Shown: in pieces, positions 19,835-30,221 of the stretch
Layout of the letters: each line of letters starts with the position of its first letter
How positions within the stretch are numbered: position 1 is the first letter of the stretch
DNA from: Pseudomonas putida
GTDB lineage: Bacteria; Pseudomonadota; Gammaproteobacteria; Pseudomonadales; Pseudomonadaceae
DNA: 64,000 nt
Assembly: GCF_016406145.1 (NCBI RefSeq)
Contig: NZ_CP066306.1
Span: forward strand, 2,108,001-2,172,000
Reading direction: 5' to 3'
Position numbers and translations under genes: made by a program
The notes under the pieces: generated by a model
Databases searched by the model: none
What the model was told of the DNA's origin: nothing
The model's input: the letters and a program-made list of their open reading frames with translations, nothing else

Positions 19835-20461
19835 TCAGCCCGCCAGCTCCTTGATGTTGTAGGCCAGGCCGCCGACTGCGATCAGCAACAGCGCAACCCC
19901 CGAGGCCAGTGAAATCATCCGATTGCTACGCTGCGAGGCGATCTTGCCGATGGCAAAGATGTAAAGGCTGAGCACGGCGAAGTCGATGGCTACCCACAGC
20001 AGGGACAGCACCATCATGCTTTTGCCGAACGATTCGGTGATCTGGATGAACTGTGGGAAGAAGGCAATGAAAAAGATGATGTCTTTGGGGTTGGAAATAC
20101 CGACCATGAATCCTTGCCACAAACCGCCACGCCCAGCTTTGGGCGTTTGCGCCAGTGCCTGGCAGGCCGGCGCCTGCAGGTATTCGCGCAAGGTGCCTAC
20201 GGCGATGTAGCCGATGAACAGGCAGCCGAGCAGGCTCATGCCGCTGAGCCAGGCCTTGTCGATGGCTGCACTGGTGAGGATGATCCAGGCCGCGGCGCCG
20301 ATCAGCACCAGGGAAGCCCAGTTGGTGCCCACGGCGGTGAACATGGCCTTGCGCGAACCAGAGGCCGCGGCGGTGTTGACGATCAATGCCACGACCGGGC
20401 CTGGTGTGGCGATCAGCAGCAGTACGGTCAGGGCGTAGGTAGCGGTCAGTGCGGTATTCAC
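19835..20461 (-). CDS. LysE-family amino acid exporter
   Basis: A 208-residue inner-membrane exporter with six helices. Family signatures are LLLIATPGPVVALIVNTA near the N terminus and GFMVGISNPKDIIFFIAFFPQFI in the middle. The start is GTG at 20461, two bases after the stop of the YqcI-like gene, so the two are co-translated. LysE proteins export basic amino acids, homoserine lactones and similar compounds. The neighbouring enzyme suggests export of a modified guanidino or amino compound, which is inference. Confidence 0.88.
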   Translation of the reverse strand: MNTALTATYALTVLLLIATPGPVVALIVNTAAASGSRKAMFTAVGTNWASLVLIGAAAWIILTSAAIDKAWLSGMSLLGCLFIGYIAVGTLREYLQAPACQALAQTPKAGRGGLWQGFMVGISNPKDIIFFIAFFPQFIQITESFGKSMMVLSLLWVAIDFAVLSLYIFAIGKIASQRSNRMISLASGVALLLIAVGGLAYNIKELAG

Positions 20462-20463
20462 GG

Positions 20464-21246
20464 TCAGTTCTCGATCTGGGTGTCTGGTGTTGCGTGGACG
20501 GGGGCATGAAAGGGGCAGCGCGACGGGTTGAGCGAGCCTGCTTCCTGCAGTTGGTATTGCTTCCATTCGAAGTTGTCGGCCTGGCCGAAGAAACCCAGGC
20601 TGTCGGGCATCACGCCGTCGTTGTAGTGCTGTACGCGTTCGCGGATGCGTGCACGGATGCGCTTGCCGCTCTCGGTATCGGCATTGGCCACTTCATCGAA
20701 GTTTTCCCGCGGATTGATGACGAAGGTGATGTGATTGCCCAGGTTGCGACTTTTCATTTGATGGTGGCCGGGAAAGTTCATGTTGATGAACAACGCCATG
20801 CCGGCGTAGCAGAACGACCAGCCACTGTCGTGTGGGTCGGCCGGGATCGCTTGCGGCCATGGGTGCGGGTCACGGGCATGGACGCCGCGCAGCACCTTCC
20901 AGGCCAGTGCCTGCTGTTCGGCCAGGCTGCTGTCGGCGGCAGTTTCGAGAAACACCACCAGCGGGCTGCCAATGCGTTGCTTGACCGGCACCGGTGCTAT
21001 GGTGCGCACGTATTCGGCCAGCCCTTGTGCGATGTCATCGGCGAGCTGCTCGGCGCGGGCGAACAGGATGTGGCAGGATTCCCCGGCCACTGCCTTGCGC
21101 CCGAACAGGCACGGAAAGTCAGGGTTGGCGAGGATGTTGCGAAAATGTTGTATCGTTTTGTGCGTCCAGTGCTGCGTGTTCCGGACATGTTCAGCGGCCA
21201 GCTCTAGCGCGTCCAGGCGATAGCAGTTTCCATAACCCGTAAACAT
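20464..21246 (-). CDS. YqcI/YcgG-family enzyme, GntA-like
   Basis: A 260-residue cytoplasmic protein of the YqcI/YcgG family. Characteristic blocks are DFPCLFGRKAV, SGWSFCYAGMALFINMNFPG and HHQMKSRNLG. To my knowledge a family member, GntA of guanitoxin biosynthesis, is a heme-dependent guanidine N-hydroxylase, so this may oxidise an arginine-like compound. That substrate is inference. First gene of an operon with a LysE exporter and an SGNH-like protein, divergent from a LysR regulator. Confidence 0.75.
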   Translation of the reverse strand: MFTGYGNCYRLDALELAAEHVRNTQHWTHKTIQHFRNILANPDFPCLFGRKAVAGESCHILFARAEQLADDIAQGLAEYVRTIAPVPVKQRIGSPLVVFLETAADSSLAEQQALAWKVLRGVHARDPHPWPQAIPADPHDSGWSFCYAGMALFINMNFPGHHQMKSRNLGNHITFVINPRENFDEVANADTESGKRIRARIRERVQHYNDGVMPDSLGFFGQADNFEWKQYQLQEAGSLNPSRCPFHAPVHATPDTQIEN

Positions 21247-21287
21247 GATTTCCCCAGGCGTTTAATAAGTAGAAAATTCAAGACACA

Positions 21288-21366
21288 TGCAGGCAGGTTA
21301 TTGGCTTATCTTGGTTGTTTACCTGCATTTTCTGAGGCGTACCTAACGTTGTAAAACGCGTGGTAC
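21288..21366. promoter_or_regulatory. Divergent control region with two inverted repeats
   Basis: The 160-base gap between the YqcI-like gene and the LysR gene is AT-rich and holds TGCAGG (21288-21293) with CCTGCA (21322-21327), and GTACC (21339-21343) with GGTAC (21362-21366). Divergent LysR regulators usually bind such gaps. Which repeat is the operator is not known. Confidence 0.35.
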
Positions 21367-21406
21367 TATGACCTACTATTAGTCTCACTCATGCTTTGGG
21401 GGCATC

Positions 21407-22327
21407 ATGTCGGAACGGATCCAGGCGTTGCACGCTCTGCGTGCCTTCGAGGTCGCCTCACGTTACGGGTCGTTCACCCGCGCGGCCGAAGAGCTGGCAC
21501 TGACCCAAGGCGCCGTCAGCCACCACATCAAGACCCTCGAAGGCCTGTTCGGCTGCAATCTGTTCGAGCGACGTGGGCCCAAGTTGAGCCTCACTGAACA
21601 TGGGCGCCTGCTGGCCCAGGAGCTCAAGGTGGGCTTCAAGATCATCGAGAACGCCTGTGCACTGCTGCGTCAGGACCGCTACGGCTTGCGCTTGAAGGCG
21701 CCCTCGACGCTGACGGTCCGCTGGTTGCTGCGGGCGCTGGATGCCTTCAAGAAAGTCGATGACAGCTGCAGCGTACAATTGTCGAGCGTCTGGATGGACA
21801 TCGACACGGTGGACTTTTACTCCGAGCCCTACGATTGCGCCTTTCTTTTGTCCAACGGACGGTTTGCCTCCGACATCGAGAGTTTCAAGCTGTTCGACGA
21901 ATGGCTGATTCCGGTGTGTCACCCAGACTACATGGCGCATGAGCAGCCGGCACTGGGTGACCTGCGCCAGTGTGAACTGCTGCATCCTTCATCGGACCGG
22001 CGCGACTGGCGGCGCTGGCTGGCGCGCATGGATGCCCTGGACATCAGCATCGATCAGGGCCAGGTGTTCGACACCCTTGACCAGGGCATTTCTGCGGCCC
22101 AGCAGGGCCTGGGAATTTCCGTGGTCGACCTGGTGCTGGCCAGTGCCGACCTGACCGCAGGGCGCCTGGTCACCCCGTTCAAGCATGCAGTGGCGACCGG
22201 AGACGGGTATTACATGACCTGGCTCAAGTCCAGCCCCAAGGCGCGGCAAATGCACAAGATGCGCGACTTCCTGTTGGGGCAGGTGCCGCCATTGGCCTAC
22301 AAGGACATCAACTACCTGTACGGTTGA
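21407..22327 (+). CDS. LysR-family transcriptional regulator (GcvA-like)
   Basis: A 306-residue regulator. The N-terminal winged helix is LHALRAFEVASRYGSFTRAAEELALTQGAVSHHIKTLE (read in two parts: recognition helix AVSHHIKTLE), followed by a GcvA-type effector domain. Its divergent placement suggests that it controls the YqcI-LysE-SGNH operon. A small hairpin CGAAGC/GCTTCG follows the stop before polB. Confidence 0.92.
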   Translation: MSERIQALHALRAFEVASRYGSFTRAAEELALTQGAVSHHIKTLEGLFGCNLFERRGPKLSLTEHGRLLAQELKVGFKIIENACALLRQDRYGLRLKAPSTLTVRWLLRALDAFKKVDDSCSVQLSSVWMDIDTVDFYSEPYDCAFLLSNGRFASDIESFKLFDEWLIPVCHPDYMAHEQPALGDLRQCELLHPSSDRRDWRRWLARMDALDISIDQGQVFDTLDQGISAAQQGLGISVVDLVLASADLTAGRLVTPFKHAVATGDGYYMTWLKSSPKARQMHKMRDFLLGQVPPLAYKDINYLYG

Positions 22328-22400
22328 ACACCAGTCGAAGCGGCTTCGTGACGGTGGCGCGCTAGCGTAGAATCGTCTTTTTCAAGCAGAGGTCGTCACG

Positions 22401-24761
22401 GTGGAGTTGCAGCAGGGCTTTGTACTGACCCGGCATTGGCACGATACGCCGGAAGGCACCTGCGTGGAATTCTGGCTGGCCACCGATGCTGGGCCGCGGC
22501 TGCTGCGGTTGGCGGCGCAGGAGTCGGTGGCGTTCATTCCTCAGGCGCAGGCCGAGCACGCCCGTTTGCTGCTGGCCAACGAAACAGGTACGCAGTTCAA
22601 GCCGCTGCGCCTGAAGGACTTCGAGCATCGCCCGATGCTCGGCCTCTATACACGCCAGCATCGCCAACTAATGCAACTGGAGCAGCGCCTGCGCACTGCC
22701 GGTATCGACGTATTCGAGGCCGATATCCGCCCGCCGGAGCGCTACCTGATGGAGCGCTTCATCACGGCGCCGGTGCAGTTCGCCGGGCAACCGGATGCAC
22801 AGGGTGTTTACCGTGAAGCCCAGCTCAGGCCACTGCCCGGCTATCGCCCGGCACTGCGCCTGGTGTCGCTGGACATCGAAACCAGCGAGCATGGCGAGCT
22901 GTACAGCATCGCTCTGGAAGGCTGCGGCCAGCGGCAGGTGTACATGCTGGGCCCGGCCAACGGCGATGCCACCGGGCTGGACTTCGACCTGGAGTATTGC
23001 CCCGACCGCGCCGCCTTGATTACCTGCCTTAACCAGTGGATGGCCAGGCATGACCCGGACGCGATCATCGGCTGGAACCTTGTGCAGTTCGACCTGCGCC
23101 TGCTGCATGAGCACGCCAGGTCGTTGCAGGTACCGTTGGCCCTGGGGCGCAACGGCGCTCCGATGACCGTGCGCAGCCACTCCGGTGGCGGCCATGTATT
23201 CGCCGACGCTCCGGGACGGCTGTTGATCGATGGTATCGAAGCACTGCGCTCGGCGACCTGGAGCTTCCCGTCCTTCAGCCTCGAGAGCGTTGCCCAGACG
23301 CTGCTGGGTGAAGGCAAGGCCATCGACACGCCTTACCAGCGCATGGACGAGATCAACCGTCGCTTTGCCGAGGACAAACCGGCCCTGGCACGTTACAACC
23401 TCAAGGACTGTGAGCTCGTTACGCGCATCTTTGCCCATACCCGCCTGCTCGAGTTCCTCCTGGAGCGGTCTTCGGTCACCGGCCTGGCGGTAGACCGCAG
23501 CGGCGGATCGGTCGCTGCGTTTTGCCACTTGTACATACCGCAGATGCACCGTATGGGCTTTGTTGCCCCCAACCTTGGCAGCCGCCCCGACGAATCCAGC
23601 CCCGGTGGCTTTGTCATGGACTCGCGCCCAGGCTTGTACGACTCGGTGCTGGTGCTGGACTACAAGAGCCTCTACCCGTCGATCATCCGTACCTTTCTGA
23701 TCGACCCGGTGGGGCTGGTCGAAGGCCTGCGCTTGCCCGACGATGAGCACTCGGTAGAAGGTTTTCGCGGTGCGCGTTTCTCGCGCAGTCAGCATTGCCT
23801 GCCGGCCATTGTCGAGCGTGTCTGGCAGGGCCGGGAAGCGGCCAAGCGTGAGGGTAATGCGCCGCTGTCGCAGGCGCTGAAGATCATCATGAATGCTTTT
23901 TACGGGGTGCTAGGGTCGAGCGGTTGCCGCTTTTTCGATCCGCGCCTGGCCTCGTCGATCACCATGCGCGGTCACCAGATCATGCGCCAGACCCGCGCGC
24001 TGATCGAGGACAAGGGCTATGAGGTCATCTATGGCGATACCGACTCCACCTTTGTCTGGCTCAAGGGCGCTCATGGCGAAGCGGCTGCCGCGCAGATCGG
24101 TCACGAACTGGTGGCCCATGTCAACCGGTGGTGGCGTGAGCACCTGCGCGAGCAGATGAACCTGGAAAGCGCACTGGAATTGCAGTTCGAAGTGCACTAC
24201 CGGCGTTTTCTGATGCCTACCATCCGTGGCACCGATGAGGGTAGCAAGAAGCGTTATGCGGGCCTGGTGCAGCGTACCGATGGCAGCGAGAATGTGGTCT
24301 ACAAAGGCCTGGAGTCGGTGCGTACAGACTGGTCTGCGCTGGCACAGCAGTTTCAGCAGGAGCTGTATGGGCGGATTTTTCGCGGCCAGCCGTATCGCGA
24401 CTATGTGCGCCACTATGTGCAGCAGACCCTGGCGGGCGACCTGGACAACCTGCTGGTGTACCGCAAGCGCCTGCGCCGGCCGCTGGCCGATTACCAGCGC
24501 AATGTGCCGCCCCATGTGCGTGCCGCGCGCCAGGCCGATGAGTACAACAGCCGCCTTGGTCGCCCTCGCCAGTACCAGCGTGGGGGCTGGATCAGTTACG
24601 TCATCACTACCGCTGGCCCCGAGCCGATGGAAAACCTGCAATCGCCGATCGACTACGAACATTACCTCAGCCGGCAGTTGCAGCCGGTAGCTGATGCAAT
24701 CCTGCCGTTCGTTGGCGATGATTTTGCGACCTTGACCGGCCGCCAGTTGCAGTTGTTCTGA
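22401..24761 (+). CDS. polB: DNA polymerase II (family B)
   Basis: A 786-residue family B polymerase for replication restart and damage tolerance. The 3'-5' exonuclease motif DIE is at residues 158-160. Polymerase motif A is [10 protein letters not shown], motif [13 protein letters not shown] and motif C YGDTDST with Asp546 and Asp548. The start is GTG at 22401 followed by ELQQGF, the usual N terminus of this family. In E. coli polB is in the SOS regulon; I could not find a convincing LexA box here. It appears to stand alone between the LysR gene and the LRR-NEL gene. Confidence 0.96.
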   Translation: MELQQGFVLTRHWHDTPEGTCVEFWLATDAGPRLLRLAAQESVAFIPQAQAEHARLLLANETGTQFKPLRLKDFEHRPMLGLYTRQHRQLMQLEQRLRTAGIDVFEADIRPPERYLMERFITAPVQFAGQPDAQGVYREAQLRPLPGYRPALRLVSLDIETSEHGELYSIALEGCGQRQVYMLGPANGDATGLDFDLEYCPDRAALITCLNQWMARHDPDAIIGWNLVQFDLRLLHEHARSLQVPLALGRNGAPMTVRSHSGGGHVFADAPGRLLIDGIEALRSATWSFPSFSLESVAQTLLGEGKAIDTPYQRMDEINRRFAEDKPALARYNLKDCELVTRIFAHTRLLEFLLERSSVTGLAVDRSGGSVAAFCHLYIPQMHRMGFVAPNLGSRPDESSPGGFVMDSRPGLYDSVLVLDYKSLYPSIIRTFLIDPVGLVEGLRLPDDEHSVEGFRGARFSRSQHCLPAIVERVWQGREAAKREGNAPLSQALKIIMNAFYGVLGSSGCRFFDPRLASSITMRGHQIMRQTRALIEDKGYEVIYGDTDSTFVWLKGAHGEAAAAQIGHELVAHVNRWWREHLREQMNLESALELQFEVHYRRFLMPTIRGTDEGSKKRYAGLVQRTDGSENVVYKGLESVRTDWSALAQQFQQELYGRIFRGQPYRDYVRHYVQQTLAGDLDNLLVYRKRLRRPLADYQRNVPPHVRAARQADEYNSRLGRPRQYQRGGWISYVITTAGPEPMENLQSPIDYEHYLSRQLQPVADAILPFVGDDFATLTGRQLQLF

Positions 24762-24840
24762 CCACAGGCATTAGCTATCTAGCGCCTGTCGCAGAGCACG
24801 CTGCCTAAGCTGGCCTCTTTTCATGAAGAGGCCTCGAGCA

Positions 24841-27800
24841 ATGCACACTCCTCCGCTATCAAGCGCACAGGCAGCCATCGATGCTTTCCAGGACGCCATA
24901 CTCGGCAAGCGCCTGCCGCTCTGGTTGCGTCAGGCACCTACCGAGCAATTGCCAGCAATCAGCAAGGCATTGGCAAACAGCCTTCGCAGCCGTGAGCAGG
25001 TAGATGCGCTGCTGCGCGGCATCGAAGGCATCGACAGTTTCGTAGCATCGAAACTGGAAGAGGCCCTTGGCGAGCGTTACGGGCTTGACTGCAACTCGCG
25101 CTCGCTCAAGTTTGTGGAGGGCCATCGAGAACCTGTGATCAACAGTCAGCCGGTAGGCGCTCACCTCACCGAAGTGGTGTATGAAGAAAAGCCGCTGCTT
25201 GAGGTGGTATTGCGCAACTTCACTGCCGAACAGGCCCGGGCAGGTGGCCAGCCTCCCGGCAACCGACTGCTGGTCCCGTGCCAGGGGAGGGCTACAGAGC
25301 CCACGAGCATCGAGCTTGCCGCACTGTGCCGTGAACTGGACCTGGGTGAACGGTATCAACGTTATCTGGATGCCATTTTAAAACCTGAGGGTGATACCAG
25401 GCGTGTGGAATCTCAGCTTGTGGATGCCAGCCGCTACGCCATGCTGGTGGATGCCTACAAAGCCAGGCAGGAGGGAAAACTGGATGACAGCGAGCTCCAG
25501 TGGGCGGTGGCAGTGTGCACAGATGGAAAGCTGCTGCGCCTGGGGGGCGATCTTGTGCAGGCCAGGCAGCTGAGGTTGCTGGGTTGCCACATCCAGCAGG
25601 TGGTGGTGTTCGATGTGATTGACCAGGGCGTCTTGTTCGACACAACGCGCCGTGTCCTGCTCTATGTGCCAGGGGATCCTGTAGCGCCGTGGAGCACGTT
25701 CGAGAGCCTCGACAAACTGAACCGTGAGCTGGGGCGTCGCCTGCGAGACAAAACCTATCAGCGGTTTTTCAGCCGCTTGGTGCTGCGACGTGACAGCCAG
25801 GCGTTTTTCACGCAGGTCACGGCGCTCTTCGATGATCTGGCGGACTGGGCTTTTCGCGATCTCGATCCGCGCTTGCACGCGTACCCGCAACCGTTGTTCA
25901 ACAGCCTGGCACAGGCATGTATCCGCCAGATCAAGGAAGATGCAGCGTTGATCGCGGTGCCTGTGGCACGGCTTGATCGTGAGGTTCAACGCGAGCATGA
26001 CCAGCGCCTGGCGGCCGAAGGATGGACGCTGCTCAACCTGGCCAGTTTCTTTGTGCCGGGCCTTGGCCTGGCGCTGCTTGCCGTGACGGCCTGGGAGCTG
26101 TTGGGGGAGGTCTACCATGGCTTCGAGGCCTGGCACGAAGGGGATCGCCAAGAGGCGCTCGACCATTTGACCCATGTTGCCACCGACCTTGCCGTGCTTG
26201 CGACCACAGCGGTGGGGGTTGGCGTGGCCCGACGGCTCTGGGCGCGTTCCATGCGGGTCGATGCCATGGTGCCGGCTCAGCTGGATGACGGCACCGTCAA
26301 GCTCTGGCAACAAGACTTGGCCCCGTTTCAAACCCAGGCCCCCGTTGCAGCCGCAAGCCCGGACGCCTTGGGCATCCGGCGCCTGGATGGGCGGGCCTGG
26401 ATCGAAATGGACGGGCATCACTATCGCGTGACCGAGGTGGCCGGCGACGGTCAATGGCGCCTGCGCCCCGTCGACGGCCATGGTCCGATGCTACGTCACA
26501 ATGGTGCAGGCGCCTGGCGGTTATGGAATGATCAACCGGCCCTGTGGCGCAATACCTACCGTATGTTCCGTCGCCTGGGCGAACCATTCAGCAGGCTGGA
26601 TGACGAAGGGATCGATCTGGTTCTCCTGTTTCATGGCCTTGATGGCGACGACGTGCGTGGCTTGCATGTATATGCCCAGGCACCAAGCCCAGAAATGCTC
26701 GACAGCGTGCAGCGAGCCGGGCTCGATCAGCGTATTCGCAGCCTGGTTGGCTGTTTGCGCAGCGGCGAGCTGGTTGCAGATACGGCAGCACTTGATCATG
26801 CACGGGGGTTGCCCGGCGCGAGAGGGTTGTCAGATCAGGCGCTGGCTGAGCTGGTACGGATTCAGCGCCGAACATTGCTGCAGCGCTTGTACGAAGCGCT
26901 GCAGCCCGGCGACAGTCCTGGCAGCGCTGCGCTGCGCCGGATCTTCCCCGGGCTGCACGCACGTGCCGCACGTGCGCTGGTACACGCCGCCAGTGGCGTT
27001 GATCGCCGGCGTCTGCTGTCCAGTGGCAGAGTTGCGCTGGGTTTGGCGGAAGCGGCAAGGACCAGCCTGCTGGCTATCCGTCAGGCTCGGGTATTGGAAG
27101 CCTTTTACCTCGATACGCCGCAGAATGCAGACTTGGCAAGGGTAGCTCTGGGCCTGTTGCGGTATCTGCCTGGGCGCCAACACGGTGTGCGCTGGCGTTT
27201 GCATGAAGGTTACCTGGGCGGGCCGTTGTTGACGCGGACCGAACAAGGGCTGCGTACGTTTGACTTGCTGCACACGAACGGCACGTTCCAGTTGCTTGAT
27301 GACCAAGGCACGGCGATCGGTGAGGCGGGGGAGTTGTTCGACGTCATGGCGCCGGCCTATACCCAAGAGCAGCGTGAGGCGATGGGGATCGGCGACCCGT
27401 TTTCGCATAACCTCAGGGTGATGCTGGGGCGTGAAGCGGTCCGGCGTCGTGATGAGATGAGTCGTCTGCTCGGTGCGGTACGCCCGGGTGCTGTTCGAAC
27501 GCCCATACGCCTGGCCGATGGGCGATTAGGTTACCCGCTAGGTGGCGGTGGAGTGAGTGGCTTCGCGTCAAGAGGCAGTGCCCTGAGGGCGGCGCTGCGG
27601 GATCTCTTTCCTTGGTTGAGTGATGAGCAGATCGAGACTTTCGCCGCTGATGCTCGGCGCTCAGGGCACCAACTTGAACGGGAACTGACCGACCTTCGCA
27701 ATGAACTCATGGCTCTTCGCAACACACTGGATACATGGGTTGCACAGGAACAGGGCGATGCCAGGGAAGATCGGGATACCTTGCGCGAGACGTTACTCAG

Positions 27801-29337
27801 TAGCTGGAGTCGATCGGTTGGTGTGGGGGAACTGCAAATCGAGGCGCAACAGAACCTGCATGTCATGTTCTGCAACTTCAGGGCGGGCAGACTGCCCAAC
27901 ATACCCGCGCAGGTCAGCTTCAGAGGCGTTACCAACCTTTCGCTACTGCACCTGGATCTTCTGGAGGTGCCCAGCAGCTTCCTGCTGGCTTTCCCTAACC
28001 TGCGGACCCTCGATCTGGGGGGTAACCTGCTGACGTGCCTACCGCGCCCGTTGCTGCAGATAACGCAACTACGGCACCTCAGTCTGCCCAACAACCGGAT
28101 CCGTCTGAACCTGGCGCAATCCGCCACACTGGCCAGTTGTACGAGCCTGCAATCCCTCGACCTGTCCCACAACCCGCTGGGGCGTCGATTTACGCTGGCC
28201 GGTTTGACCGAACTGCGTTGGCTGAACCTGCGCGACACACAGATAACGCAATTCCCACCGGGCCTGTTCGACCGCGCTCAGCTGATATCCGTGGACTTGA
28301 GGGAGAACCGGATCAGGCAGATTCCAGAGCATTTCTACCAGTTGCCCGTGCAGCGTAGGCGCAGGATCCGCCTGAGTGCGAACCCCTTGGGCGAGGCCCA
28401 GACGCTTCGCTTGCAAGCCTCGTTGAGGAGCGACATTCCTGCAATGGACGACGAGCAGGTTCTTCTGCGGCTGAATTACGCTCGTGAAGTATGGGGGGAT
28501 GCGGTGGCCCCGGAGCATCGCGGCTTGATACTTGCGGCCTGGGACTCGCTGGATGGAGAGCAAGACACTGAACGTTTTTTCCGTGTCCTGCGCCAGCTGT
28601 TGCTGTCCGAGGATTTTCGTGTCGATGCACGTGCCATGGGCAATCGGGTGATGGCGGTACTGCAGGCGATGGCCATGACGCCGGAACTGAGGGAGAACCT
28701 GCTGTCCGTGGCCAATGATGAGTGGGGGTGCCAGGATGGTGCAACCTGGTGCTTGAGCAACCTCGAGCTGAACCTGCTGGTTTGGCAAGTTGAACATGCC
28801 GCTCCCGGTAAAAGCGAGCGTGCCTTGCTGAGCCTGGGCCGGCGTTTATGGCGCCAGGACAAAGTCGACCGGTTTGCTGCCAGTTGGGCACTCCAGCATG
28901 GCAGGGAACAGGAAGGGAGCGAAGTGGGGTTGGCCTTCAGGGTCGGGCTAAGGGAGCGGCTTGACCTGCCCGTGCAGGTGGGAGGTATGAGCTTCCATGC
29001 TATTTCAGGCGTTTTGGACGCGGACCTGGCAGAGGCAGAAGCTGCGGTGCGGGGTTCGGAAAACCCAAGCGAGATTGCCAGGTCGATGGTCGACCGCGAA
29101 TTCTGGCAGGCGCACCTCGAGCGTACCCACCCTGACCGATTCGCTGCGGTCGATCTGCCGTTCAGGCGCCAGCTTGAAACGCTGCTTGACGATGAAGCGC
29201 TCACCGAGGGAGCAAAGCTGGAACAGGCGGATGGCATTCGTGATGCGCAGCGCGCTGCACGCAGGGGGCTGATGCTGGACATGACAATTCGGGCCATGGA
29301 AGTGGGGCCAGAAGAATCAGGGATCCATGTGCGTTGA
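24841..29337 (+). CDS. LRR-NEL E3 ubiquitin-ligase-like effector with dermonecrotic-toxin-like N terminus
   Basis: A 1498-residue protein. The long N-terminal part (about 1-1010) resembles the DUF6543 dermonecrotic-toxin-like region and carries two hydrophobic segments near 400-460 (LLNLASFFVPGLGLALLAV and LAVLATTAVGVGV). About six LRRs follow (1040-1180; LRTLDLGGNLLTCLP, LQSLDLSHNPL), then a NEL domain with CQD, Cys1297 and Asp1299, the expected catalytic CxD. NEL ligases ubiquitinate host proteins after delivery into eukaryotic cells, so a target outside the bacterium is likely. The ATG at 24841 has AGAGG upstream; an in-frame ATG at 24823 lacks one. No secretion genes adjoin. Confidence 0.85.
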   Translation: MHTPPLSSAQAAIDAFQDAILGKRLPLWLRQAPTEQLPAISKALANSLRSREQVDALLRGIEGIDSFVASKLEEALGERYGLDCNSRSLKFVEGHREPVINSQPVGAHLTEVVYEEKPLLEVVLRNFTAEQARAGGQPPGNRLLVPCQGRATEPTSIELAALCRELDLGERYQRYLDAILKPEGDTRRVESQLVDASRYAMLVDAYKARQEGKLDDSELQWAVAVCTDGKLLRLGGDLVQARQLRLLGCHIQQVVVFDVIDQGVLFDTTRRVLLYVPGDPVAPWSTFESLDKLNRELGRRLRDKTYQRFFSRLVLRRDSQAFFTQVTALFDDLADWAFRDLDPRLHAYPQPLFNSLAQACIRQIKEDAALIAVPVARLDREVQREHDQRLAAEGWTLLNLASFFVPGLGLALLAVTAWELLGEVYHGFEAWHEGDRQEALDHLTHVATDLAVLATTAVGVGVARRLWARSMRVDAMVPAQLDDGTVKLWQQDLAPFQTQAPVAAASPDALGIRRLDGRAWIEMDGHHYRVTEVAGDGQWRLRPVDGHGPMLRHNGAGAWRLWNDQPALWRNTYRMFRRLGEPFSRLDDEGIDLVLLFHGLDGDDVRGLHVYAQAPSPEMLDSVQRAGLDQRIRSLVGCLRSGELVADTAALDHARGLPGARGLSDQALAELVRIQRRTLLQRLYEALQPGDSPGSAALRRIFPGLHARAARALVHAASGVDRRRLLSSGRVALGLAEAARTSLLAIRQARVLEAFYLDTPQNADLARVALGLLRYLPGRQHGVRWRLHEGYLGGPLLTRTEQGLRTFDLLHTNGTFQLLDDQGTAIGEAGELFDVMAPAYTQEQREAMGIGDPFSHNLRVMLGREAVRRRDEMSRLLGAVRPGAVRTPIRLADGRLGYPLGGGGVSGFASRGSALRAALRDLFPWLSDEQIETFAADARRSGHQLERELTDLRNELMALRNTLDTWVAQEQGDAREDRDTLRETLLSSWSRSVGVGELQIEAQQNLHVMFCNFRAGRLPNIPAQVSFRGVTNLSLLHLDLLEVPSSFLLAFPNLRTLDLGGNLLTCLPRPLLQITQLRHLSLPNNRIRLNLAQSATLASCTSLQSLDLSHNPLGRRFTLAGLTELRWLNLRDTQITQFPPGLFDRAQLISVDLRENRIRQIPEHFYQLPVQRRRRIRLSANPLGEAQTLRLQASLRSDIPAMDDEQVLLRLNYAREVWGDAVAPEHRGLILAAWDSLDGEQDTERFFRVLRQLLLSEDFRVDARAMGNRVMAVLQAMAMTPELRENLLSVANDEWGCQDGATWCLSNLELNLLVWQVEHAAPGKSERALLSLGRRLWRQDKVDRFAASWALQHGREQEGSEVGLAFRVGLRERLDLPVQVGGMSFHAISGVLDADLAEAEAAVRGSENPSEIARSMVDREFWQAHLERTHPDRFAAVDLPFRRQLETLLDDEALTEGAKLEQADGIRDAQRAARRGLMLDMTIRAMEVGPEESGIHVR

Positions 29338-29565
29338 CGGCATTCAGGGTAAGGGCTTGCCGGGTCCTGTCCAAAGCGGCTTTGGGCTATGCTCAGTCAA
29401 GGTGACGGTGGTTGGCGCCAGCGCCGTTGCTTTGGCTTCAGGAAGCTCGGAAATCGACGGTTACTTTTCCCCAGCCCGTTCTTGCGTGAAGTGGTTTAGG
29501 CTCCCTGTCGGATTTTTCTCCGTGATCTGTAGTCATTGGTTTATCGAGACAATAAGGAGATACGC

Positions 29566-30117
29566 ATGCTCGTCCGGTCACTGACCCTCGCTACCCTGCT
29601 TGCTGTTACCGGCCCCCTGTTTGCCGCAGACAGTGATGCGCCTTTAGCCAAGGAACTGGGCAAGGCCAGGCCATTGGTGGTTATCGCCCCGAGCAGTGCC
29701 GACCCCACCTTGCGCGGGCTGAACAAGGCACTTGAGGACCCGGCTACCCAGGCAGCCTTCAAGGAACGCAACCTTGTGCTGTACAGCGTCGCCAACATGA
29801 TGGGCAAGCGAGAGGACAAGAACCTTGAGCAGCAGACCACCATGGCCCTGATTCGTGAACTGAAACTGGGCGCGAGCAAGGGTACCAAGGTAATCCTGGT
29901 GGGCAAGGACGGCGAGCGGCACATGCTCAAGGACGACGAGACTGGCGAGCCCATCGATCCGCAGGTGATTTTCAAGGCGGTCGATGAACTGCCTGCCAGC
30001 GAAAAGGCGGTAGCGGCGCCCGAGCCTGTGGCGGCGGCCCCTGAAGCCAAGGCCAAGGACAGCAAGCCGGCCAAGCCAGCCAAACCGGCGGCCCCGCCCA
30101 AACCGCTGGAAGACTGA
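29566..30117 (+). CDS. Secreted DUF4174-like protein with Ala/Pro/Lys tail
   Basis: A 183-residue protein with signal peptide ending near PLFAAD. The ATG at 29566 follows TAAGGAG. The middle (ARPLVVIAPSSADPTLRG, then VILVGKDGERHMLKDDETGEPIDPQVIF) fits the DUF4174 thioredoxin-like pattern without the catalytic cysteines. The last 40 residues are a low-complexity A/P/K tail typical of a flexible periplasmic linker. Function unknown. Confidence 0.8.
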   Translation: MLVRSLTLATLLAVTGPLFAADSDAPLAKELGKARPLVVIAPSSADPTLRGLNKALEDPATQAAFKERNLVLYSVANMMGKREDKNLEQQTTMALIRELKLGASKGTKVILVGKDGERHMLKDDETGEPIDPQVIFKAVDELPASEKAVAAPEPVAAAPEAKAKDSKPAKPAKPAAPPKPLED

Positions 30118-30128
30118 ACTCATATCAT

Positions 30129-30150
30129 GGCCCCAGGGTTGTTTGGGGCC
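30129..30150 (+). terminator. Hairpin after the DUF4174-like gene
   Basis: GGCCCCA (30129-30135) and TGGGGCC (30144-30150), 11 bases past the stop. Weak T content follows. Confidence 0.55.
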
Positions 30151-30221
30151 TGATGTAACCATGATGGCTTCATCGCGATGCCGCGCTGAAGGTGCGCTTT
30201 GCGCGCCTGGCGCCGCTTGAG

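Noticed and set aside
22311..22400. Possible LexA (SOS) box upstream of polB
   Set aside because: The best CTG...CAG pair (in ctgtacggttgaacaccag) has 13 bases between halves, not the required 10, and lacks the AT-rich core.
29338..29565. Small gene after the LRR-NEL gene
   Set aside because: A frame exists but overlaps the NEL 3' end, lacks a ribosome site and resembles no family; the stretch is best read as a promoter region.
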